From Usnea hakonensis (taxonomy: Eukaryota > Ascomycota > Lecanoromycetes > Lecanorales > Parmeliaceae), in assembly GCA_013423325.1 (NCBI GenBank), contig BLJB01000117.1, positions 61,263 through 125,262 on the forward strand: a DNA stretch of 64,000 bases, in the 5' to 3' direction. Shown here one piece after another: positions 33,352 to 44,318 of this stretch. A program made the position numbers and the translations under genes. Under the pieces are notes generated by a model that worked only from the letters and a program-made list of their open reading frames with translations, was not told the origin of the DNA and searched no databases. Numbering within the stretch: position 1 is the first letter of the stretch; each line of letters opens with the position of its first letter.

Positions 33352-33900
33352 TACTAAACCCGAATTTAATAAAATTAATTTACGATTATAATACTTATAA
33401 GGCGATTATATTATTTCTAATAATAATACTATTACTAGTACTAATAAAGCTAGCTTCGTCTATTTATCTATCTATTTTTTATATATATATTAGATATCCT
33501 TATTATAATAGAAAATTATATTTACTAATATTAGAATAGATTTTTCTATTTTAGTAATCTAGTTATTATTTAGATTAATAATATATTATATAGTAGAGGT
33601 ACTCTTCTAGTAGTAATCCTTAATTTTTTTCGTATCTATTTTTAAAAGTATCTTACTTATTATCCTTAAGATATTTACTAATTCCGATATATAAGTAATT
33701 AATAGATTAATTAATCTATAGATTTCCCTTATAGTTTCTATTATTAAGATAAACCTAGAACGTTCTAGCTTTATAAATCTTATTATATTAGAAGTAGTTA
33801 AACGCTAATTATTATCTATTATATAATATTTATATTTCTAGTTAATAACCTCTTTCTTTAGATCTTAGTTCTTTTTTTCTAAAGTTCCCTCCTTTTTTAA

Positions 33901-34085
33901 AGTTCCCTCGTCTTCTTTATCTAAACTAATAATCTATAATATTAAGATAATAGTAGTCTTCTAGTACTTTAGATTTAGTTACTTTTTTTCTAACGTTCCC
34001 TCGTCTTCTTTATCTAAATTAATAATCTATAATACTAAGATAGTAGTAGTCTTTTAGCGTTTTAGATTTAATTATTCTATCTTCT
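33901..34085. repeat. 93-bp tandem duplication inside the retrotransposon
   Basis: Two copies starting near 33901 and 33994 share GTTCCCTCGTCTTCTTTATC and a following TAATAATCTATAAT...AGTAGTAGTCTT stretch, with a few transitions between them. It lies in the unassigned region downstream of integrase. Confidence 0.75.
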
Positions 34086-37000
34086 TTTTTAGATTATACT
34101 TTTTAATTAGCGAGTTAAAGTCGATAATTACTAATCCTATAAAAGTAGGAATATTTATCTAAGTAGTCTAATTAATCTTCTACGTAGCTAATTTAATTAT
34201 ATTAATATCTACTTTATTATTTCTAACTACTTCTTATTAAAGTTTCTATAACTATCTTATAATAATATTAGAAGATATAGGAGTTCCGCCCTTTAGAGTA
34301 GATTATTTCTAAGATTTTATAACTAGAGTACTATTCTTTTTAAAGATAGTTAGATTAGAATCTTAAACTACTAATACCTCCTTAACTAGAGGTTTCTAAA
34401 AGATCGGATTTCCCGGGTTAATAATATATAATTAACTATCTATAATATTATATCTTATTATTAATTTTATCTTATAGTTAAATATTAAATTATTATCTTA
34501 TCTAATCTATCTATATATTTTATAATTTTTAAAAATTATATTATATCTCTACTCGCTATTACTATCTTTATATATAGAGCTTATTCCCTTACTTTAGTAT
34601 ATAAATTTAAAATATTTATTTAAAAAAACTATAGGCTATTTTATTTATTTATTAGTTATACTAGAAACCTTTTTTAATATTTAGATAGTCTATATATTAC
34701 TAAGATCTAGCTTTTCTAATAGAAGAGTATTATTTAGAGGTTTATTATAATAATATAGTATAGAAAACGGCTTTCCTATTATCTAAATTTCTAAAAGTTA
34801 TTTTAGTAGTATTACTATCTTATTTCCTAATAATTTTAGAAGAAGATCTAGTATTAGATAATATTATTATAAAGGTTATTATATTAATTATACTATATAA
34901 AATCTTACTTAAAAAGTAAATATATACTTCGGATTAAATATTTTATTAAACTTACTTATTTTTTTTAATAAATCTAGATTTAATATTCCTATAGATAGTA
35001 GTTTAATATTATTATTATATATAGATAAAATAATCCTCTTATTATATCTACTTAGTTAGATCTACTATCTTAGAGCTTTAGAATTCTATTAATTCGTTAT
35101 CTTTCTAATCTTCCCTTCGGATCTTAATATACTTTAGATTATAAATATTATTATAAGGGATCTAATTATTTATTTTATTTTTTTATTATTATTTTATATT
35201 CTTTTTAACTTCTTTTTAGACTATTTAATTAATTTCTACTACTAATTTCTAATAAGAAGTTAATCGCTTAATTTTAATTTCTTAAAAAAATCTTCTTAGC
35301 GAATTTAAATAATATCTTCCCTTTACTTATCCGCTATATAGATCTTTAATCTATATAGATTACCCGTAAAATATTATTTTCTTAATATAATAGGGTCCTT
35401 CCTATTAAGGCTCTAGCTTATATAATTTCTAATTATTTTAGGCTAATCTTTAAAGTCTAACTAGGCTCCCTTTTATAATTTTCTTCTTATTAGAAATATT
35501 CTTTACTATTAATTAGGTAGTTTTCTCTCTAAATTAATACCTCTTTTTTAATAATCGATCCTTAATCTTATCTAGAATTATTAATCTTATTTCGTAATTC
35601 GCCTCTTCTAGAGCTATTCCTTTATTAGATATTAGACTATTAATATAATTATTAATTATCTAAGATTATAGAATATTATTAAATTCGTCTACCCCTTTTA
35701 TAAAACGGGGGTTAAATCCTAATAAAAGTTCTATTAAAATAAATCTAAATATTCTAATATATCTCGTATTTATAGCTTAGATAACTATAGATAGTAGAAT
35801 ATTCTATTTAAATATTAATATAGAATAATATTATAGGATTATCCTAAAGATATTTAAGATAATTTAGATATATCTTTCTATAAGTCTAATAGACTAAGAA
35901 TATATAATTAATATAAAGAACTATAATACCCCTTTTTTATTAAGATAGTCTAAAAAGCTACTTTTAAAATATCTCCTATTATTATTATATACTACTCTTA
36001 GATATCCTATCTTTTCTATAACTTTAGTCTCTAGAATCTCGACTAAATTTATTAAGGTTATATATACTATAGTATCTATAAAAGCGAACCTTATAAAGTA
36101 GTTAATATATAATCTAATAAATCGTACTCCTAATTTTATAACTAGATTAAATAATCTAATATAATTAATTACTAGAATATCTTTAATCTATAATCTAATA
36201 ATTAAAAATAATCCTCTAATAGGCTTTAATAGTCCTAGTATCTAGTATATTAGGTATAATCTATAGAAAATAATAATATCTTTATATCTAGTTAGCTAAA
36301 AGAACTTTCTAATATATTACTAAATTATAATCTAGTCTAAAAAGTATTTATAGAGATTATAAAGTATTAATATAGTATTATAGACCTATTCTTAATAGAT
36401 ATATCTTAAGAGTTTTCCTAATCTTTCTCTAAACGCTACTAGATACGAAAAATAATTTTAATAGATTAAAATAAATTTATTTACTTATTTCTATATAATC
36501 TTCTCTACGGCTTCTAATAAAATTCCTTATATATTAAGAGTTTTAATAAATTTAAATTCGATAATAGATCTATATTATAGATTATTTAACTATTCTTCCT
36601 ATTATAATTCCTCCTTATATAGAATTTCTATAATTAGCTCTTCTAGTACTATAACTAGATATTCTATTAAATCTTCTAGATATTCTACTATAAAACTAGC
36701 TATTATTAATTCCTCGCTTATAGTAATTCTAAAGGGATATCCTTCTAATCTCGATAAATTATTTACTACTACTAAATTCTTTCTAGAAATATAGAAAATA
36801 TCTAGATTATACTTACTTAATACTAATTACTAGCGGGAAATTCTTCTAGTTATATTCTTACTTTTTAAGATTTTTAATAATATTATATAGTTAGTATATA
36901 GTATATATAGAAACTTAGATCCTTTTATAATCTATCTAACTTCTATTAGAGACTTTACTATTACGAGAGATTCTCGTTCTATAGTATAATAGTTCGTTTA

Positions 37001-40000
37001 TATAGAAGTAAATTAATATAATATAAATATAATTATAGATATATTTAATAGAAGGTCCTTAATTAGCGATATTTTATTTCCGATATTCTAAAGTTAGACT
37101 AATACTCTACTAGTCCTAGTCTTAGATATATCTATAAATAGATAATACTACTTCGAGTTATTTCCCCTAGAATTAATATTTTTTAGAATAGCTTCTTTTA
37201 TAGTATTAAAAGCTTTCTAATATTTATTAGTCTATACGAAATCGACTATTATCTTTATAATTTTCTAACGTTTATTCTATTTTATAATTACTAATTCTTT
37301 AATAATTACTAACTTTATAATAAATAAGTAATTAGTATACCCTAATATAAATACTTTTAGAAATAGTAGTATATTTAGAAATCTTATTAATTCCTCTTTA
37401 TATATTAGGATAGGCTATTTATAGAATATTTCTAATTTATCTTCTAATAGTCTAATTCCTTAACTATTTTTCTAATAACTAAGAATTTTTATCTTTAGAG
37501 TAAAGAATATATATTTTAAAAGGTTTAATATAAGCTTTATCTATACGAGTCTTAAGAAATAATAGAAATAAAGGAATTAGAGTAAACTATTAAATAAATC
37601 TACTCTACTAATATTATTATTTATAAAGTAGTCGAATATTACTAAATTTAATATTACGTTAGCTAATAGGGGTTCTTTATCTAGAGTTAGAATTCTAGAA
37701 ATAATAATATTCTTTAATTAGATATATATTCCTAATCTACTAATATACCCCTAATCTATTCTTAGATAATATATCTACTTTATAACTAAGGAAAATATAA
37801 GTCTATATATATATAGAGGAAAAACTCTAACCGCCTAGTATCTATTTAGTAATATATTTATTTTAAAAAAATATATTAATTATAATACTAATACTTTTTA
37901 TAGTATTAGTTTAATTCTCCTTATTAGGTAGTTCGCTTTTATTATTATTCTATTTAATTATATAAAAGTATAGATTATCTTTAAACTTCTATTCTCTTTT
38001 TATAAGAATCTTATTCTTATACTCTAAAGAAAGATATACTATATAATTATCCCTACTTTAATAAGTTTCGATAAATTCTAATTTTACTATTCTATTTCTT
38101 CAAAAGTATATAGTACTAGTTTTATAATATTTAGAACTATATTACTATAAAGAGGGATTTAATATTTAATAAGATCTATATATAGTATATCTTAGATTTA
38201 TTTTATAAAGATATCTTTTTATATTACTATAAATAAATATATCTTTTTAATCTCTTATAGTATCTTTATAAGCTCTCTAATTATATTTAGAAAGCGTAAG
38301 ATTTATATCTTAAATTTATTATTTTAGATTATAACTATTTCTCTTTAATACTAATATAGATATTAAGATATTAGAAACCCTAATTTCTATATACTAAATT
38401 TATCTTTTTTTATAGAAAATACTTTAACTACTTTTATTAATCCTATCCTTATCTCGTCTTTAGTTAAATTCCGGATTCGTCTTTTTTTATTATTAATTAA
38501 TACTATATATATAGCTTCTCCTTTATTATTATTAATTTTCTAAATCTATAGAAGTCTATTTATTAATAGAATTTATAAGAATTCCTTATTCCTCCTTTAT
38601 ATTAAATAATTAAAATTTTTCTAGATTATATTATCTCTTTTTATACTTTTTTATAGGATCCCCTAAAGCTAATTCTAGACCTAGTAGAGTATTAGTAGTA
38701 AAGGTACTAGTAATAATTATTTTATTAATTTTATTCTAGAGTTATAAATCTTTTAAAGTTCCGAAGTCTACTTCTCTTTCTATATTCTCTTTCTACTAGC
38801 TTTATCTAATAATATTAGTACTTAATATTCTTTATTAGAAATAATCTTCTTTATAATCGTTTTCTTCTATATAATAAGTATTTTAGAAAGACTAGATTAA
38901 TAAACCTAACCCGTCTTTTTTAAGTATAGAAAATTATTAGTAAATCTCTAATTATCTACTAATAATATTCTTTTTCTATAATATTATTAAAATCTTATTC
39001 TTTTTATATTTATTTATAGTCGTTTTATAATTTATTTTATACTTATTTAATAATTTTTTTTATTATTACTTCTACTCTTTCCTCCTCTAAATATTCTAAG
39101 TTAATTAAGATTTCTATATCTATAGAAATAGTCTTTAGATTAATATCTTTAACTAAAAAAATCTCTAGTACCTTAATTATAGACTTCGAAGTAATTTCTA
39201 ATTAATAATATATTCTAAATTAATCTTAAATCTAGTACTTATTATTTTTATATAGTTTAATTACCTTTATACTCTAGAGCTAGGGTTAATTAAGAATTAA
39301 ATTATAATTAGTATTTTTTAGAATAATAAAAGCCTCTATTACTTTTCTTACTCTAACTATTTTAATTATAAATCTAATAAATCCTATTAGCCTCTAAAAG
39401 TTACTATTAGTAATTTTAATAACTATTAATTTATCTTAAAATATATAATACTTTATTTATTCTACTACTTTTTTTAAGATAAGGTTTAGAGTTACTTCTA
39501 GATCTATTAATACTCTTTATAATTTATATTCTATAACTTCGCGTTTCTTTAATTTAATTAAAGTATTTATATAGAAATTTCCCTTACTCCTCCTTTAACT
39601 TTAAGCGGAATTAATATTATCCTATTTTAGTTAGATCTTCTAAGGCTATACCTACTTTAATAATAAAAGAAACTACTATAAAAAAAGCTTTTTAGAAATA
39701 GGGCTAAATTTCTTTTCTATTACTTTAATAGTATTATTAATATCTACTTAATAAACTTTTTTTAGATTTACTTCCTCCGCTTATAAAATTTCTAATTCCG
39801 CTTAAATAATATCTTTATTAATTATTACTTTCTTTTATTAAGCTATCTTTTTATTTAGATTTAGTTCTAATTAAATAATATCGACTATTAATATTCTAGC
39901 CTTTAGAGCTATCTATATAAGCTAAATAATAGTAATTTTAATCTTTATATTTTAGATCTACTCTATTATAAATTATAAATCCTAATTTCCTATCCCTTTT

Positions 40001-41920
40001 AATTTTAATTCTAAAAATAGATTTTTTAGAGATAGATTTTTTCCTTTCTATATAGGTTTTTTAATAATAGATATAAGTAGTTATACCCGTAATAGAGGAT
40101 TATTTCGAATTATATCTTAACTTAGAGTTTATAATATTAATCTAGACGGAGTATTTAATCTTCGCTATACTTTTATAAAAATCTTAACCTCTTCTTTTTT
40201 AGGATCTAAGGAAATTCTACTACTTATATCTAATAGACTTTATAACTATCTTTATAGATTAATAGAACTAGTATATAGTAGTATTTTTATATTTTTTTTA
40301 GCTACTTTTAATTATCTTTATTTCTCTTCCTCTAGGTCTTCTACTCTACCTCGCTTTATAGCTTTATAAATTTTATCTTTAGATATCTATTCTTCTTTTT
40401 TAGATTTAATATAATATTTATATATATATAATCTTTAGATATAAGTATCTTTATCTCCGAACTCCTATTCTCTCGATAAAGTATAAATTTCTTTAATATC
40501 TTCTTCTAAATATTCTACTTAATATATAATAATAGTAGGAGTTATTTATATTATAAAGTTTAATTTTTTCTAATTTATAGATTTCTATATTTATATTTAT
40601 AAATCTAATCTAGTTTATACTTCCTCTCGAATCTTTTATTATTTTTTAGCCGAGGCTAGCGGGTTTATATAATTTCTAGCTATATAATCTTTTATATTAT
40701 ATTTATAATATTTATAATTAATTAATTAAAATAGGGCTAGATTTATCTTTATTAGTCTAAAAATATTATTAGGTCCTAATAAGGTAGTAGTATTATTATT
40801 CCTTTAATTCTATTAACCCTAATTTTACTAATACTCTTAGTTCTAATATTCTTAGTTCTATCTCTACTAAAAATCTTATAGAATAGACTAACTTTAGAAT
40901 ATAGTTAATCTATTATTATTCTAATTTATAGATATTTATATAGCTTTTAGAACCTTTATAATTTCTAATATTATCTTTATAAAAATTCTATCTTTTAAAT
41001 TTATTCCTATATATATATTATTATAAGTATTCTAAAATTTATTCGGATCTTCTTTCTTTTAAGTAGATCTAGTTATACTCTAAATTATTTCTAGAACTTT
41101 TTTAAAAGATTTTTTCCCTTTATCTAGAATTCCTATAATAACTCGTTTAATAATTTTATTATTAAGTCCTAAAATTATCTTTTTTACTAGTTAATTATAT
41201 AGTTCTTTTAGAATATAGATATAGATATAGCGGGCTTTATTAAAATATTTTTTAAGGGACCGCTTAGCTTATTTTAGATTATAGAATTTTATTAAAGTAT
41301 TAGATAATAAGTCTTATTTCTATTCTATTAGAAATCTTTATATAAATACCTCTTTAAACTCTTACTAATCTTCTAATAAATTATTATCAATACTCTATAT
41401 CTATTTTTTAGTAATAAGGTTTATATTATTTTAAAAGAACTATATTTTTATAATATTAACTTTTAATCTTTTTATAGTATACTAACTTATAAATAGAATA
41501 AATAAGTATTTAATTTATCTAAAGAATCTAACTAGATTTTTATTTTTAAGGTCTTCCCCTATAAATATCTATATTTTAAAAATACTAGTTACTATTTTAT
41601 AGACTTCGAAATTTACTTCTACTATTTCTAATATTTCTAATTTTTTAACTAGTAAAGAATAAAGAAGTAAATAACTTAATACTAGAATTTTAGAAAAAGA
41701 TTATAAATATAAATAACTTAATTAAAACTTTTTAAAGTTATTATATTTAATTATTTTTACTATCTCTTTATTACCCTTATATATAATCTTATATAAGTTT
41801 AAAGAGTTATCTAAATTTAATAAATTAGAGGGTATTCGATTATACTAGAAATTCTATATTATCGAGGTAGACTAGGATTATAAAAGATTTAAGAGTATCC
41901 TAATTTAGCCCCTAAAAATA

Positions 41921-42134
41921 TAAACCTATCCGATATTTAAATAATTAAATATCGAATTTAAAAGTATAAATCTATATAGTAAAAAAGGCTTATTCTAAAC
42001 TTCTATATTTTATTGAGTATTATATAAAAGGATAAAGAAGTCTATAAAGAGGATGCTCTTTCTTCTGAAATGCCTCGGCTCGGCAGTGGCCGGGAGCCAC
42101 TTCCAAATGTAGCAAGTCGATTATCATGCTGACA
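41921..42134 (-). repeat. 5' LTR (right), outer part not RIP-mutated
   Basis: 214 bp ending CTGACA. The inner ~95 bp are RIP-mutated (TAAACCTATCC against TGAACCCGTCC in the left copy), while the outer ~120 bp from about 42014 keep normal CA/TG content (GCCTCGGCTCGGCAGTGGCC). The RIP boundary is therefore inside the LTR. Confidence 0.9.
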
Positions 42135-42140
42135 ACGCTA
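42135..42140. repeat. Right target-site duplication ACGCTA
   Basis: Matches 33111-33116. The SLD5 start codon lies 106 bp further right. Confidence 0.85.
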
Positions 42141-42246
42141 AGTAAAGACACGATCAACGAACGCCTCATAAGGGCATGTTGGCAGTACGCCGGCTTGAAG
42201 TTCCCATCATCAGATCTCAATCGATAATGGGAGAACAGCAAATTCC

Positions 42247-42961
42247 ATGGACATTGACGACATTTTGGCAGAGGTAGATGGCCATGCAATTCCCCGCGAG
42301 ACTCGAGATCTGCAAGAACTCACCCGGGCATGGGTCACAGAGCGTAGTGCTCCAGAGATACTGCCATGGCCTGATGCCTTGATGGAACGTGTTCTCGAGA
42401 GAATCCGTAAACAGGTTTGTTTCCCTCTCCCGGGCCGCAAATCGCATTGGTTGGTCTAAAGGTCCATCTAAGATTGAGCTCGTGGAAGAGCAAACGGGCA
42501 ACACGGATCCCAAAGCCAACTTTCGCCTCATCATCATCCAGACCGAACTCGAGCGCTTCAAATATCTCGTCCGCTCATTCCTCCGCGCTCGCATCGCCAA
42601 GATCGACGCTCATGCCCTGCACCACCTGACCGAACCCTCTACCAAAGCCCGCCTCTCCCCCAGCGAGCTCCAATATGCCACAGCTCATACCTCCCTGTTG
42701 CACGCACATTACCGTTCATCGTTCCTAGCGCAGTTTCCTACATCCCTGCAGAGAATGGATGATACGGCTGGGGGGATCAGTATGGTAGAGGGGCCGGACG
42801 CGGATAAAGCTGTGTTTGTGAGGGCGCTGAAGGACGTGGAGGAGCCGGTGTATGTGGAGGGAACGGATACGGCGTTTGAGATGCTGAGGGGAGATGTTGT
42901 GGTTGTGAGGTGGAGTGCTGTCAGAGAGATTGTCATGGCTGGGGATGTAGAGTTGATATGA
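42247..42961 (+). CDS. SLD5: GINS complex subunit SLD5
   Basis: Two exons, 42247-42414 and 42473-42961, joined in phase 0 (GTTTGT...TCTAAG), give 218 aa, normal for Sld5. The N-terminal helical domain reads MDIDDILAEVD...LQELTRAWVTERSAPEILPW, then RFKYLVRSFLRARIAKIDAH, the most conserved GINS segment. The C-terminal beta domain ends VRWSAVREIVMAGDVELI. Known role: GINS joins Cdc45 and Mcm2-7 to form the replicative helicase in the nucleus. The gypsy element ends 106 bp before the start codon, so the present promoter must include or be squeezed against the right LTR. The coding sequence shows no RIP changes and looks functional. Confidence 0.92.
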
Positions 42962-44318
42962 TATCAAAAAAGGGAATAGACTGTTCGTATTTTACAGGGG
43001 CTGCTTGGATGTTCCATTTGGCAGGTTCAGTACGAGAAGTATTGACGGAAGATCATGAAAATTACTTGCTAACCAGAGTGGGCCATCCAGCTAGTACCAC
43101 TGTATGGCGCGATAAAATTTGGAGGTCCTCCGTGTCACCGAGCTCTTGCACTACCAAGCCTCCCTTTCTCGGCCCGCGGAAACCAGATCTTTCTCTCTAC
43201 AGAGATGGATGTGCCCCTCAAGTCGATGCTAGTACACCTGTCCGAAGGCTTGCTGCAGTGCCAACAGAATAATCACTGCCTTCTAGTGTTACTGTACTGC
43301 ATATTGTTCGATACATCAAGACCTATCTATGTTGTTGAGTTTGAGGAGCTGCAGCTTGCCGAATCAGTTCCGAAAGCCCGGATTGCAAACCTGATGGGAT
43401 GCAGGCTTGGGAAAATCTGAGCTCAACAATCGAAGAAATCTGGGGCAGCTTCGTGGAGCAACGTGTCAAGCACAGTCTCTCTAGGCTCCCACATCGTCAC
43501 TCATCCTCCTACCACCCCTCCCTAACATGAGCGGAAAGGAAAGGCATCTCGTTGGCAGTCATATGTGATGGGCATACCCGTCTGAAATTGGGAGTCTAGG
43601 ATAGCACTTCAACAACCTGCTAGAGCGGGTCATGAATATGCAAGCTTGAACCGTCATCCCAGCCAAGTTTCCGATTCTGATAATTGAGCCAGTCAGTGGC
43701 CAAAGCCACAATTTCGACTGTATATCTCCACATTGGGAAGAATTATATGCTATTTTTGTATTCATACTATAGTGAAAGGCGGTATGAAGGCTACAGAGGA
43801 CTTGAAGGAAACTTTTGAGACGCTCCGGACTAATCCAAGGTACAGACTAGATAGAGTACCGTGCATGTTGTGGATAGCTTTATGTGAACCGTGTGGGCCG
43901 ATTGGACGGACGGGCAGGAGTATGGGGCGTCTTGATCTACCACTTTACACCTCAGAACTCTTACTCGGTGAGCAACGCTCTAGTGCGCTGAATGATAGAT
44001 TGTCCATGAATTCCACTGATAGTACATATATTTCCAGCGTCGCTTTCTGTCGAGCCTCTACTGCCAGCATCATGGAATCCCATACTATTGTCCGCAAGGC
44101 TTTTCAGAGCCGTGATCTTCTCAGCGGCCGGGGGTTTGGACGAGCGTGGCTAACGACCGCGCTTTGTGGAGAGATAATTATGTCTCTCATTAGACTCTAT
44201 TGTGGAAATCTGTCAATTTAAACACCCTTCATACTTGATATGTGCAAACATAGGCCCTATTCTTATTTTCTAAGCTAATTAAAGATTAAATCAAAGAAAA
44301 CAAACCTGACTCACCCAC
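42962..44318. other. Intergenic region, 1.36 kb
   Basis: No supportable gene. A plus-strand frame at 43733-44221 (162 codons) has irregular composition, no family cue and no signal peptide, and is not called. Confidence 0.45.

Larger units (their letters stand above)
33117..42134 (-). mobile_element. RIP-mutated Ty3/gypsy LTR retrotransposon, 9,018 bp
   Basis: Two 214-bp LTRs and a 6-bp target duplication delimit one insertion. A purine tract inside the left LTR shows the element runs on the minus strand. Manual minus-strand translation, full of stops, still shows gypsy order. A protease-like trace (DLEVTLNLI, from a D-x-G-A-T type site) lies near 39,500. The RT end lies at about 37,690-37,300 (LLANV, FINNNI, EELIRFLNILLFLKVFI). 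The RNase H entry lies near 37,160-37,100 (YYLFTDVSKTGTSRVL). Integrase traces lie at about 36,240-35,850 (LGLLKPI, VRFIRLYINYFIRFAF, FLDYLNKKG). RT before integrase is the Ty3/gypsy arrangement. About 2.4 kb beyond integrase has no assigned function. No frame above ~60 codons survives, so the copy is dead. CA and TG are almost absent between the LTR edges, the mark of RIP. Confidence 0.9.

Noticed and set aside
33117..42134. Mitochondrial DNA insertion or centromere as explanation for the AT-rich block
   Set aside because: LTRs, target duplication, PPT and degraded gypsy domains in order explain the block, and the AT content follows the CpA-specific RIP pattern.
43733..44221. 162-codon plus-strand frame as a gene
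   Set aside because: Composition is irregular and no family or splice evidence supports it.
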